A DNA stretch of 64,000 nt, from positions 124,001 to 188,000 of the forward strand of contig LR877152.1 of NCBI GenBank assembly GCA_903995115.1, given 5' to 3'. This stretch comes from Angomonas deanei (Eukaryota; Euglenozoa; Kinetoplastea; Trypanosomatida; Trypanosomatidae). A program made the position numbers and the translations under genes. Positions 1 through 11,838 of this stretch are shown in pieces. Positions within the stretch are counted from its first letter, which is position 1. Every line of letters begins with the position of its first letter. The notes below the pieces were generated by a model. It was given only the letters and a program-made list of their open reading frames with translations. It was not told the DNA's origin and ran no database searches.

Positions 1-342
1 AACTCAGACTGGGAAAATGAACAGCAGAAATTGGCGGTGCTGGTCAGGATGAGCACCTTTTTTTCTTTTTGTAGTAATTCTTATAAGAAAACAAAAAATA
101 AAAATAAAATAAAAAAAGAAAACCATCTAACAGTGATCGATCATAACATCATTAACTTTCTCTTTCTAGCGATTAATTAGGAGATACGTCGAAAAATAAC
201 AATCTTTAAAAAATATTCTTTTGATGGAGAACGTGCCTTCTGTTTTGTGACAACGGTAATAAGAACGCTTTTTTTTTTTTTTTTTGGTAATTCGCCTTCC
301 CCTTCCCTCTCTTCCTCAGGAACTCTAGTAGTAAACATCAAA
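1..342. other. Intergenic, upstream of first gene
   Basis: AT-rich with T and A runs. It presumably holds the 3' end of an upstream transcript and the leader of the first gene. No gene seen. Confidence 0.6.
269..319 (+). promoter_or_regulatory. Likely trans-splice acceptor, first receptor gene
   Basis: A 17-base T run, a C/T-rich stretch and CAG at 317-319, 23 bases before the ATG at 343. Confidence 0.65.
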
Positions 343-3300
343 ATGCTTCACCGATTTTTTTTTGCGGCAGTGATAGGATTGCTCTTGTCGTGTATCAGTA
401 GTGCGGTCCACGTTTCGCCGTTCGATCCACCGCCCGGGTGGAATCAAGTACAAAATAATTTAGGCTTTCCTTTTTTCCACTCCTCTGTTGTATATCATAA
501 TAATTCTATATTCCTGGTGGGCGGCTGCGCCTCTCTTTTTGTGCCGATTCTGCCGTGGCGAGTCGTATTACCGCACACCGCGTCGTGTATGGCGTCAATA
601 TTGTTAGCGGGGAATTTTATCCTGTCATGAAGTATCCCCCCCTTCCCGTGGAACTAAAGTACGTGCGTATTGCTGGCACACACGCCGCCCTTAGCGCCGG
701 TACAGCTTCTATTTTTGTGTTCGCCCCGTGCACGCTGACGTTTCAAGAAAAGGGATACTACGACACACTGAGTGGGAAAGAAAAACAAGCCATGCTAGCC
801 GAGTTCTCTTCCATTTGGCGGCTGTCGCCAGACCCGAAAATAGCCACGGCGTACGACGAGGCCGAACTGTTCTTTGTGATCCCGACCGAGAGGGCGCGTG
901 TCAACGCCAGCTGTACTTATATCGGCAACGTGGTCTACATTATGGGTGGGTACCTCCTGAATGACACCCGCAGCGGGAACGGGAAAGTCTGGGCCACGGA
1001 TGAGGTGGACAGTTTTGATTTGAACTCGAAGGTGTACAAATCTCGGGTAGAGTACCTCCGTGACGCCGTCCTGCACCCTTCCGTGACTTCCTCCTCCACC
1101 GCTTTCGTCGTGGGTGGCGGCTTAACAAAACCCTCCGTGACGGGTGAAGTGGCGATATCCCAAAAGGTCTCTATATTTTTTCCAGAGGGAGAACGCACAC
1201 CGGACGAGTCACGCCCCATGTGTGCCTCCGCACTGGAGGATCTTTTAAGCGAAACGGCGGTGGCGCGTCTTTTTCCCAAAACGGTGTCGAGCGAAGAAAA
1301 AGAGTTGCTAATCCTGGGACTCGACTCCTGTCGAATGAAAATGTTCGGGGCCGTTCTTCTGTTGGCAAATCACAATTCCAGCACCATGGTCTCGGTAGAC
1401 TTGCGGGACAGACAGGCGTCCTATTTTCTGTCCAGCGGCGGAACGTCCTCCGGCGACGACTCGACCAGTTATGTCGTCTCCTACGCTCCGATTGCGGCCA
1501 TGTTTCCTCACATTGTGTTTGAGCCCGTCGCACCAAACTCCACCGACGTCGAGTCGCGGACGTTTCTCGCGGTCTACCAGCTAAGTGGGGTGGATATATT
1601 TTTTGATTGTGACACGGCCGCGGCAGGGGAGTGCGTGAAACAGTATTACTTCTCCACGAGGGGGCTGTTTCGCTATTTTTCTTCTGTGGAGACTAATTCG
1701 ATTGTGTTGCCCACCCCAAAGTTAGACAGAGAGGACTACCGTAAGCACAACCAAACGTACGGCAGTCTCATCTCCTTTTCCATGAATTCGTTAAGTTACG
1801 GAGAATACTGCTTGAACAGTCGCAAGGAGAAGCGCTGTCTTATTCGTCTCAGTAGCAGAAAAGACTGCATGGGCAATGCGGCGGGGACGGCGGACGGACT
1901 CTACGCCGGCGCCAGCAACGAAGCGATCAACTTTACCGCGACGGGTGACAGCAACCCCGTCTACTTCTGTGTCGGACTTCCAACGACAGGGGAACTACCG
2001 AATTACAATCGCAAGACCATTTTTGACGACGACGCGTATTGCCGGCCGTCCACCATGTTCACCATAGCGGACGAGTTGCTCTACTCTATTCGTGTCGAGG
2101 CTGGTGACGTAACCACGACGACCACAACGACGGTGGCACCGACCCCGCCGTCCCCGGGAGGGAGTGGTAGTGGTACGATTTTGATTGTAATTTGCGTCAT
2201 ACTTCTTTTTTTAGTGTTGCTGCTGGCCTGGAAACGCATCTCAGGCGCCTCTGGTTTGCCGGGTCTCTTTCACGCGAATGCAGACTCCGCGCTACGACGG
2301 TTTTTACGTTTGAAAGGTTCCCCGGAGGTGCAAGTGCGGCAGCGCAACATGGCCGTTTTCTGTGACGAAGAGAACAGACTACGTGCGGGCAAAAGTATCA
2401 GTGACCTGTGCACAGCGGGAAGTCTGACCGTGTGCTTACGATATCTCAAGTTGGCCTCTTCCAGGCAGTTGGTGTTCCAACAGCAGAACAAGTACTGTAT
2501 CGAAAAGATCGTAGGAGAGGGGAGTGACTCACTGGTGTTTCGTGTCAAGCGGTACACGGATGACCTGTCGGAGGTCCTGCCGCAGCACTTGGCGCTCAAG
2601 TTTGTGGGGGCACCAAATGAAGCGGCGCGGTCCAAGTGGATCAAGACGGTGGATCAGCTGAAGGCCCTGCGCAACTACCAACCGAACCTGAACATCCCGT
2701 TAGACTTGTTTATCAATTTTAACCCTGTTCATTTTATTTCGTCCAACCCAACCGACGGGAATGCGACCTCCGTGGTCGTCGGCAGTGCAAGTCCACCGTC
2801 CGCCAGTGTGGTACACCAAATACCAGAGGGGTTTTGGCTAAAACTGGAGGCAAAAGAACTGCTGCGCCACTTTACCATGAACCACGACGGCGAACTCAAG
2901 GAAAACAGTCTCCCACGGTGGTACTTTTGCCAAGTGTCAGAGTATTACGAAACAAACGCTCTCACCTACTTGGGAAACTTGGCGGCTTTTAGAAACGCGT
3001 CCGTCAGCAAAAATGAGGATTTCCCACTGGAGAGCGTGTTGTGTAGCGTCCTCTATCAAACCAGTTCGCAGTTGCTCCTCTTGTCACGAGAAACCCCGGC
3101 CCTGTGGCACGGTAATCTGAAGGTAAGCAATCTAATGGTGAAGAATAGCACCGCCAAGCGTCACTTGGGGAACACCTTCTTTCTTCCCATCACACTGACC
3201 GACTCTGGCATGTCGAGGTGGGCGGATTATACACTGTTGGAGCGTCTCACCCGATACGACGAGTCCGATGATGTCCTGGACCCTTTGGCGCGTTCGTCCC

Positions 3301-4598
3301 CTGGCCGTGACGCGCGCGACTGCTTTACGGGGACAAAGTGCGGCAGACTGTTCATCGTGGAGCGCAAGCCAAAGCACTTGTGTGAACTGTTACGTACGAT
3401 TCTCCAAACGCCACACTTTATCGCACCGGAACGGATCCTCGTCAGCTTCCTGAAAATACCCTCCCTCGCAGATTTGTTTCTTGCCCCCGTGGAGACACTC
3501 CTTCGGTCTGGGGCCATCTCGGTCCAGTTGCCGTTGAGTCGACGATTGCTAAGGAAACACACTCAACAACAATCAAATGGTGGAAGGCAAGTAGCGAGCG
3601 GCCACTGGTTTACGTCCAAGTATCTTTGCTCTCATAAAAACGATGGACCTGGCAATATCGACAGCCGCGGCGCGCCCACAGACGCGGGGGAGCACGCGAA
3701 CGGAGCGAGTGACCTACCACTCCCGCCTAGGAAGTACTACGCCGGTCCGCCACTGTTTCAAGGGACGAGGAGTAACACGGTAAAGGAGTGGAGAAAACAG
3801 TACGCCCAACAGTTTGCCGAATCCCAACTGAGAGGCGAGAACATGCATCACCTCCATAACGAACAGGTGACGGCGTTGGAAGAAGAGGTGGCTGGAGAAA
3901 TGCAGTTACCTCAGGAAAACAGTGGGAGCTTTATTAATCTTGGGGCCACCTTCAACAACTATAGCGAGTTCTTCTCCGTCCCCAGCCCGTCCCTCTCCGT
4001 TAGTGACCACGACCGATTTCCTGTCGATCGATCCACCTACGAGACTTCCACACCGTCGGAGACCACGTGCCACACCGTCACGTCCGTCTCAGCGGAGTCG
4101 TCCGAGATGTTTCTCTTGATGCTTTCACTGCTGGATAAGAATCGCTCGTCCGATGACTTGTGGTCGCTGGGGGTGACTCTCTTTGAGCTGTCGGTGGCCG
4201 CTGTGCCAAAGACGAGAGCGGAGTCGGCAAACACTTCCAGGACGATTTCCGCTTCCTCTCTGAGTGTGGATGCTCTTGAGGCACTGACGACCGACTTGGG
4301 GACATACCGGCCCGAAGAGCTCACAGAGGGTGTCAAGTGGCAAAACAGTATCGCGTTTGAACAGTCGGTGCTCGCCTACCTGACCACTCTTGGGTGCTAC
4401 TCCAATCAGTGGACGTGGATGGTCTCCCGACTTCTCTCGCCTGTACCCAGTCGACGCCCTGGGTTGGAACAGATTCTGTCCACCCTCCGTTATCAATCGT
4501 CCACAGAGGCGTGCGATGCGGACCCAGTCTTGTTAGACTACACCGGCGATGAGCTCCACGAAACCTGTGTGCTCTACTTGCACCACCAGAATGACTAA
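343..4598 (+). CDS. Kelch-ectodomain membrane receptor with degenerate kinase domain (pseudokinase); one apparent frameshift
   Basis: The ATG at 343 opens a signal peptide (M-L-H-R-F-F-F-A-A-V-I-G-L-L-L). A kelch-like ectodomain follows, with G-G turns after hydrophobic strands and many N-x-S/T sites, then a Thr-rich stalk and one membrane span (about 2172-2232). The cytoplasmic part is kinase-like: glycine loop V-G-E-G-S-D-S, a candidate lysine in L-A-L-K-F, A-P-E at 3423-3431 and D-x-W-S-L-G near 4158. The catalytic loop reads H-G-N (3108-3116) instead of H-R-D, and the metal site reads D-S-G (3201-3209) instead of D-F-G. The catalytic Asp is therefore missing and I infer a pseudokinase. 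A long insert of about 700 bp, acidic and low in complexity, separates A-P-E from the C-lobe. The reading frame must change once near the T5 run at 536-540; the kelch strand continues across it. It is a paralogue of the next gene. Confidence 0.75.
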
Positions 4599-4957
4599 GG
4601 TTTTTTCCCCTTAATTTTTGCTGCTGTCCTTTTTTTGTTGTTGTTGTTGTCGAAAAGGTAGCGACCGGTATACGAATTGTTTTATTATGATTATGAATAT
4701 TTTTTTGCACTGCTTTTGTACAAAAAATCTTTCTCAGATACCCTAATTTGCTGACCGTTCTCTCTTTCATCTTTTGTTTTGGTTCAACAGTTAGTTCTTA
4801 GTTTTTTTTCTTTTGTGCTTCTTTCAGTTTATTTATTTCTTCCTTTTTCGTGAGCCTATAAGCGCCACACTGAGCCCTATTGCCTCTCGCTTATTGCTTC
4901 TTTTTGTTGACTCTTTTTGGCGAGATTCAATTTTATATATATTAATTCGAGTTTATT
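4599..4957. other. Intergenic between the two receptor genes
   Basis: T-rich leader and 3' untranslated sequence; a TTG microsatellite near 4635. No gene seen. Confidence 0.6.
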
Positions 4958-7900
4958 ATGTTTCGTTCGCCAGAGAGGATGCTACTCTATGTATTGCTAG
5001 TGCTAACTCTCGTCGCGGCTCAGGGACGGCACAGAGCGCAGGACGTGCCACCGGGCTCCCCAACCATTCCCCCCGACTTTAGGAAGAAACTTCCCGAAAA
5101 GAGGACCACCATCACTTTCAATGGATGGAAGACGGTGGACGATGGGGTGGTACGGTCCGATAAGGTGTCGAGCAACTTTGCCACTGGGCAAGTTGGCCAG
5201 TACCTTTTTTTTTTAGGTGGCGTGTCGGACGCCCACAATACGACCATCCCCCTGCATGAAGCGCTAGGCGACACCACAGTGTACAAGACGGATATCACAG
5301 CCTTTAACGTACTCACCGGGGAGGTACTCTACCCACTCATGCGCTCCAGCGGGAGCAGCAGCGCCTACCGAGAAGCGGCCCTTTCGAGCCCAGTCGTAGG
5401 CAGCAGCGCGGCAGTGGTGGCCGGTTCACAAGTGATTACGGTAGGATTTTGTACCGAAATAGCAGCCAACTCTTTTTCAGACGAAACCTCCGACGACGCC
5501 TTCGCCAATATCACAGAGGTGCTTCGAACGGTTCAGTTCATCAACGTCGTGCAGCCTCTACCCGAGTTCAACGGGTCCCTTGTGGTGGACGTGACCACGA
5601 AGAGAATGCCGAGTGACGCCCTCCCGCGTTATAATGCGACTTGTATACAGGAAGGCAACTACGTGTACATCATTGGCGGCATACCACTTCTTAACGGTAC
5701 GTCCCTGTCCAACCCTGCCACACCTTTCCGTACCGTTAGTGTGTACAATTTCGTGACCGGCGAGTTTGTGGAATCGGCGTGGAGTGCCGATACGGATGGA
5801 ATTAACATCACGCCGTACTCGCAAAGCGGCCTCCTCTTCTTTGCGGAGAATACCGTTTCCCCGTCTGGCCCCAGCGCACTGCCCACCATCTCATTCTTGA
5901 ACCGAAACAAAAACGTGTACGTCCGGGAGCTCCAATTATCCCTATCTGCAGAAAACCAGAACGTGACAAATGTCGACGAGCTGACTATTCTCGCGCAAAA
6001 CAACAAGCCGCAGCTCTTCCTCTACAAGGAGTATCTCTTCTGGTTTAGCTCCGTCAGCAACTACAATCTCGAGCGTGGGTTCTTCGATAAAATCATGTAT
6101 TGTAGTCTATCCGAAGAACGACCGCATGGTGAGGGACCTCCCTCCCCCCCGAGTCTCCTCCGAGACGGCCGTCATGTTGGTGTTTTAACGACCAGCTTCG
6201 CGCCCCTGCGGAAAAGCACCGTTATTAGAGGCGTCGTCGAAAGCGAGGTAGTGGAGGTCTCCATGCACAAGCCTCCACCGAGAAAAGGAGCAGTGGACGT
6301 TGACACGACGCTACGAAAGATAACCAACAGCAGATTGAAATTTTTCATGTTTGGCGGCAAAACACACCTCGGCGGAACTTCACACGATATTTTCGAAGGC
6401 ACGCTGCTTCTGACGGAGGAAGAGGACTCCTTTTTCAATGAGAGCTCTATAAAGGACACCAACACGAGTGTAAAAAAGCGAAATTCCCCTGTTGAGGTCG
6501 TCGGATTGCAATACGTATCGCCGTTGTCCCCTTTATCCGGTGCGAACGTCACGGAGGCGATTGACGCCATGGGACAACTGCACAATGCTTACACGGGTGC
6601 CGTGCCCCTTTGGCTGAACTGTTCCTTCCAACTTGTCCTTTCCGATTCCGCCGCGGAGCAGTGCACGGACAAAACTGGTCACCGGGGTACGAAATGCCGC
6701 TTCATGTTTTCGACGAGTCCCTCCTGCGATACCCCTCTTCTTGTCTTGGAGGAGGTGCGCTACGAGAATACCACCCAATCCGACACCGTCACACTAGGCT
6801 ACTTTTACTTGACTGGCAATATGAAGACGAACACTCTCGAAATGAGCTACCTCGACAACAAGGAGGAGGCGGCCCAAATGCACGGTAGCGTTCACTACGA
6901 ATCGTCCCTCAACACCACGCAGCCGCAGGTATTCCTGTACACGTGCCTTTCCACGACCACCATCCAACTACGACCCGACGAGGAGGAAAAGGAAATGAGA
7001 CCCATTGGATCCCACCCGATTCCTCCCAGACCCGGTCAAACGCCCTTACTGGAGAATATTGTTTTTCACCCGATAAACTCTCAAAAGAATTTATTCGCGG
7101 TGTCGTCCATTGAGTACTTTTTCTACCACCACAACCGGACAGCCTATGAAGAGTACTTTGTCACCCCGTCGACCACCGATAAGGTTCGAAGCCATTGGTT
7201 TCTGACCTTGTTCGTTATTTGTGCCATTGCTGTGGTGATGCTGGTGATTCTGTGCAGGATTTGCTTGTACAAAAAGTACTACTACGCCAAGTTCTTTGGT
7301 GGTGATCGCGGTGTGTCCGCCCGACTTGCCTCCCAAAAATGGTACAAGAGACTTTCCGCCGATTCTCAAAAGTTCTCAGAGGAGGGTTCGGCGTCCATGT
7401 CGGTTTTCTCCTCCAGAGAGGGCGAGGAAGGAGTTGGGGAGGTCACCAGGATTGTCGCCAAGACGGTTGAAAAGCGGCAGCAGGACATCATTTTACACGA
7501 CAAGTACAAGGTAATCCGGGTACTGGGGCGGGGCAGCTTCTCCATTGTCTATCTTGTCGAGCGAGTCGACAACGGCAAGCTGTTTGCGCTAAAATACATC
7601 TTTTGTAGTAATGACTTGGACCGTAAAGAGGCAATGAAGGAGTGTGAGTTGATCTACAGTCTCCAGAACCAACCGAATGTCATCAAGCTGACCGATATGT
7701 TCCTCTCCTACGCCTTTGACGTCAAAAACGGCACGCTGAGCGGGACCGAAATTACGGTGGCGAGAGAGGGTGACAACGCAAAGCAAGGCAACGAGAAGGA
7801 GAAGAATGCATTGGCGTCCCTGTCGAGTGAACGATACTTGTCTTTGATTCTGGAGTACCACGAACGAGGAGACCTCAGTAGTTTTGTTCGCTCAGCACGA

Positions 7901-8534
7901 AAGCGACGGCCCGCGGACAGCCCTTGACCTGCCACATGCGCGTCTTATCAACGAGTCTCTTATTGTGAGTGTCGCTTACCAGGTGTTGACGGTGCTGAAA
8001 GACATGCACGCCAGGAGTCCACCCATTCTGCACCGTGACTTGAAGCCAGAAAACATTTTGATCAGCAGTAGCCGCGAGCTCGTATCTCGATTTTCTTACG
8101 ACGCCAAACCCTTTGACGAGGAGAAGAATCTCCCAGTGGTAGTGTCCGACTTTGGACTGTCGCGCGTCATGGAAAAGAGCTTTTGCGAGAGTGGGGTCGG
8201 TAGTCTCCCCTACGTCGCGCCGGAGTGCTGGAGACGTCAGTACTCGGGGAAGGCCGATATTTGGTCTCTAGGCTGCATTCTCTATGCCATGTGTAGCTTC
8301 AACGTAGATCGTAGCAACGTGAAGGTGATGTTCAGCGAATGCAACAACCCCACCTTCACAGAAAAGATTATGGAGGAGGTTGTTTCGTTTGGGTACAGTA
8401 TGTCGTTCGCGCAATTCGTTGTCTTCCTATTAACGGTCGACCCCGCCCAACGACCATCTGCCACCGAAGCACTAGATTTTTTAATGACGTCACCAGAAGA
8501 ATCCTGCAAACCTCTTTTAAGACTACTGATATAA
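4958..8534 (+). CDS. Kelch-ectodomain receptor Ser/Thr protein kinase; one apparent frameshift
   Basis: The ATG at 4958 encodes a signal peptide (hydrophobic core L-L-Y-V-L-L-V-L-T-L-V-A). A large ectodomain follows with kelch-like repeats such as Y-I-I-G-G and F-F-L-G-G and many potential N-glycosylation sites. One membrane span lies at about 7192-7260. The intracellular kinase is canonical: G-R-G-S-F-S loop, A-L-K-Y lysine, H-R-D-L-K-P-E-N (from 8031), D-F-G (8148-8156), A-P-E and D-I-W-S-L-G. Frame 2 ends at 7927, and the kinase continues in the next frame from before 7900 to 8534, so the frame changes once between about 7872 and 7927, inside the alpha-D/alpha-E region. Signal-receiving receptor kinases of this layout are not part of the usual trypanosomatid kinome. 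The ligand is unknown; the kelch fold suggests protein or glycan binding. Confidence 0.78.
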
Positions 8535-8720
8535 TGCTTTTCCTTTTTTTTTTGTTGCTGTTTTTTTATTTATTTGTTTTTCCGTTTATCAAAATCATAA
8601 GAAATAAGAGAACGATTTTTTTTTAAAATGTATACCTACTGAGAAACGATATTTCTTTTTGAAAAACTACCTCCCGTATGCCGGACGCCCCTTTAGTGTA
8701 TGAACAGTGTACTCGTTATA

Positions 8721-8757
8721 CTTTTTTTTTTCCGTCTCTCTCCTCCTCTTCCTGTAG
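8721..8757 (+). promoter_or_regulatory. Likely trans-splice acceptor, LYR gene
   Basis: T run and a CTCTCCTCC-type tract ending in TAG at 8755-8757, upstream of the ATG at 8772. Confidence 0.65.
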
Positions 8758-8771
8758 TATAGTAGAGAACA

Positions 8772-9719
8772 ATGAGGCGCACAGTAGCGAGCCGCCTCAC
8801 GTACACCAGGTGTAGCTTATTTTTGAGTTGGTTTTCGAAAGGAAAGGATGGTGATGAGAAAGTCAAGTCGGTGGTCAGTGACATAGCGGGTGGCCTAGGG
8901 ACGTCCACGGCTGGTCACTCCTTGGAGGGAGAGGAGGAATTCAAAAAGGTGGACCGGACCTTCTTCCCTGGTGGGGGGACCACTCCTGGCTCGACCGTCC
9001 CCAAGCAAGACATTGATGACATTTTGCTGAGTCGTGGCAAAACGGTCCGTGGTAATAAGAGACAGCCCATCTCCTACGATATTGAGGTGCAGAAGCTGGC
9101 CAAACAGCAAAAAGAGGCGCTGCAAGAGGCCAAAACAACCTACGATAAGGATTTTGACGAAATGAACATGCCGCGGGACCCCACCAATCCCGCGCGAAAG
9201 CGGGCGGACTGGGAGTTTGTCCCCACACCGGAGCACAAGTCGTTGGTGCTGCTTCTGTACCGCAACTTGCTAAAAGGGTTGATGAACTACAAGAGCGTCC
9301 GGAAACGTAGCATTATCGCCTATGCACGGTTCACGTTTAGGCGTCGAGCGCAGGCGACGGAAAAGTTGCTAATCGACGAGTGTGTGGAGGAGTGCCGAAG
9401 GGCCATTTACGTTTTGCAGAAGCACCATAACTTTACCATCAACAAGACGTACGAGTTCGATACCATGACGATGCCAAAGGATACGGGGCAAGACGTGAAG
9501 ACCTACATGGAGGAGGTCTACGACCCGGAGATCTCCCGACAGCAGTTTCAGCAGTTCACCGATGTTCAGCCCGGGAAGGAGCACCTGCACAAGCAGGGAC
9601 TGTCACCGACGAGTGGCCCTAATCACTGGATGGATCAGAAGGATTCCTCCTCGTACAAGGTGCAGCTAAAGGATGAAGACATTGCCCGGCGACCGCCACC
9701 ACCACCAACCATGTCCTAG
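8772..9719 (+). CDS. LYR-motif mitochondrial protein
   Basis: The protein has 315 residues. The first 20 are basic and hydroxylated without acidic residues (M-R-R-T-V-A-S-R-L-T), fitting a mitochondrial presequence. A helical core begins with L-L-L-Y-R-N-L-L-K (LYR at residues 162-164), followed by a basic stretch and a downstream Phe (F-T-F-R-R-R), as in the Complex1_LYR family. Members of that family bind acyl carrier protein and serve as subunits or assembly factors for respiratory complexes, mitoribosomes and Fe-S biogenesis. The 150-residue charged N-terminal region and the Pro-rich C-terminus are longer than in typical LYR proteins of about 100 residues. Which complex it serves cannot be told. 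A polypyrimidine/AG acceptor ends at 8757, 15 bases before the ATG. Confidence 0.7.
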   Translation: MRRTVASRLTYTRCSLFLSWFSKGKDGDEKVKSVVSDIAGGLGTSTAGHSLEGEEEFKKVDRTFFPGGGTTPGSTVPKQDIDDILLSRGKTVRGNKRQPISYDIEVQKLAKQQKEALQEAKTTYDKDFDEMNMPRDPTNPARKRADWEFVPTPEHKSLVLLLYRNLLKGLMNYKSVRKRSIIAYARFTFRRRAQATEKLLIDECVEECRRAIYVLQKHHNFTINKTYEFDTMTMPKDTGQDVKTYMEEVYDPEISRQQFQQFTDVQPGKEHLHKQGLSPTSGPNHWMDQKDSSSYKVQLKDEDIARRPPPPPTMS

Positions 9720-10082
9720 CCAGAGCGTTTTGGCGGGTGTCTTATTTTATTATCATTACTATTGTTTTTTTTTTTTTTTACAGATTAATTTTAATCAAAT
9801 GAATACATTTAACTTTCGGACCACATTCTACAGACTGGCACCTATTCTTTTTGGTTACTTCTCATTCACCGCTATTCTATTTTTTTTTTTTTTCTCCCAG
9901 TTCTTTTCCGTTATTCTTTTTTTTTTTTTTTTTTAGGTTTACTGCATTTCTTAATAGTAGAAGGAGTGAGTAGCAACAACACAGTCCTTCAATATTTGTG
10001 TTCATCGTCATAGGCTCTATCACGACACACCTATCGTAGACGTGTCACACTAGTATTATTTTTTTTTCTTCCTTTTTAGAAA
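9720..10082. other. Intergenic, T-rich
   Basis: Several T runs (9765-9780, 9880-9893, 9917-9935). No gene seen apart from the acceptor at its end. Confidence 0.6.
10056..10079 (+). promoter_or_regulatory. Likely trans-splice acceptor, Ser/Pro/Arg-rich gene
   Basis: T-rich tract ending in TAG at 10077-10079, leaving only three bases before the ATG at 10083. Confidence 0.65.
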
Positions 10083-11838
10083 ATGAACCCATTGCATCAG
10101 GAATCACCGGCAGATATACCGCCGCAAGATTCCAAAGTCGTCCAGCAGGAGGATCGACAGGGCGTTCCCATACGACGGGAGCTGCCCACCTGGGTCTGTC
10201 CCCCGGTCCCCTATACTAGCACGGAAACCGGCGGCACTGACGGCAAGTCGTCCAAAAAAGGATTGCTGCCTAAGCGACGTGACCACTCCAACCACCACAG
10301 TAACAACAATAGCTCCGGAAAGGTGGAAAACCGGTTTAGAAGTATTTTTTCCCGTAGCCATAAGCGCAGTTTAAGTGTGCCCTCCAAAAAGAGAGACGAC
10401 GACTTACTCCCAGAGTTGTTCACCAGTAGTACGACGCAGTCGGCACCGTACCCCGGCCCGGCGGAAACAAGCGAACGGGAGAGACGAAAGGCGAACAGTC
10501 AGGTTATCCCCACACTGAACGCCCTTCTAGAAAACTCTTGCAGTTCCAACACACAAGTCACCGGCAACGCCGCCGCCCTGTATCTATCGTCACTGCAGCG
10601 ACTGGGGAGCTCCTCGAAGGGGGAAACCCCACAGCTATACAAGCAGCCCCAACTTAGCGAAAACGGTGTCGTGCCGCTTTTGGCGCCCCCCGCAGGCAAC
10701 ACGAATGACGGCCGTAACGGACGAAAACAAGCTGCTGACCTCTTCTTCCCTCCACGACAGTCTTCTGCAGAAGAGTCAGGGGCCGGCCGCCCAGCCGAAG
10801 AAGAACAACTTCAAATGGCACAGTTACGTCAAGGAGCAGCGACCGCCAGTCAGCAACACAAGTTTCCACAGTAGCGTCTCGTCCTTCAATTCTTCCCTAA
10901 AAGAGGAACGCCAGACGGCCCGGCTGCCACGGTCGACGGTCACACACGACACCGAGAAAACGACGGAGCGGGCGGTTTCGTGGAAGCAGAATGTGCTGTC
11001 CCCCGATAAAGGTGGTCACGCCACTCCCAGTGCCCACCCGTCCATCCTCCAGACGAACCGCTCCACCGCCCTCCCCACGCGACCCTCCAAGTTGCTTCCC
11101 ACTCATCGCTCCAAATCTAGTACCGCGGCACCCCCCAATAGGAAGCGGTCCAAGTCACCGAAAGGGACGGAAAAGGAAAATTCGCTCAACTCCGAGTTTG
11201 CAAAGGCGCTCCAGAACGGGGAGTTTGGCAATCAGTTTCGCCTACATCTACTCAACTCGGAGGCGGACTACACAAAGCCGGAACAGGACAGCCCTCTCAC
11301 CAACGGGGGTGAGTTCCGCCGTCCAACCTCGCCGGACGCCAAAAAGAAGCTCCAGGCCATGACCAGCAACAAACGGGAGAGTTTTACTCCACTGGCGCTG
11401 GGCATGTTTTCCTCCAGCGAGTCGGCGACCCAACCCCCGAAGAATGTTTCCATCTTAGGGAAGCAGTCCTTCAACAGCAGTCAACGAACCGAGGGGGAGT
11501 CGTCCAATCGGGTGATTGTCCACTCGCCCACCTCACCGGCGCCGCGAAAAGGGACCGGCAGCACCAGCGACCAATCGGCCTCGCCGGTCATGTTTGATTG
11601 GGCAGGGGATGTGATTAACGGCACCAGCTCCAACGGCCTCGTCGACGCGGGCTCCTTCTCGGCTGGCGTCCTATCGTCCAAGTCTGCCTCCCCATTTCGA
11701 CTGAGAAAGAGTTCCGGGAGAGTAGGACAGTACTTTAATGCCAATACCAGCGAAATATCAGGCGAAAATAAGGAAGAAAATAGGATGAATCCAGCGTCCC
11801 GCACGAGTAGCTCCAACATGATTGGAAACATTATATAA
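10083..11838 (+). CDS. Low-complexity Ser/Pro/Arg-rich protein; one apparent frameshift
   Basis: I do not recognise a family. The ATG at 10083 follows an AG acceptor by only three bases. The first frame runs to 10874 and a second frame from before 10740 to 11838. The two overlap, and both have the same Ser/Thr/Pro/Lys-rich composition. Around 10800 only the second frame gives a compact, Trp/Tyr-containing segment (K-K-N-N-F-K-W-H-S-Y-V-K-E). One frame change between about 10680 and 10800 would give a single protein of about 585 residues; a C6 run at 10684-10689 is a candidate site. The protein looks intrinsically disordered, with many S-P and R-x-x-S sites suggesting phosphorylation, and no membrane segment. 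Confidence 0.6.
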
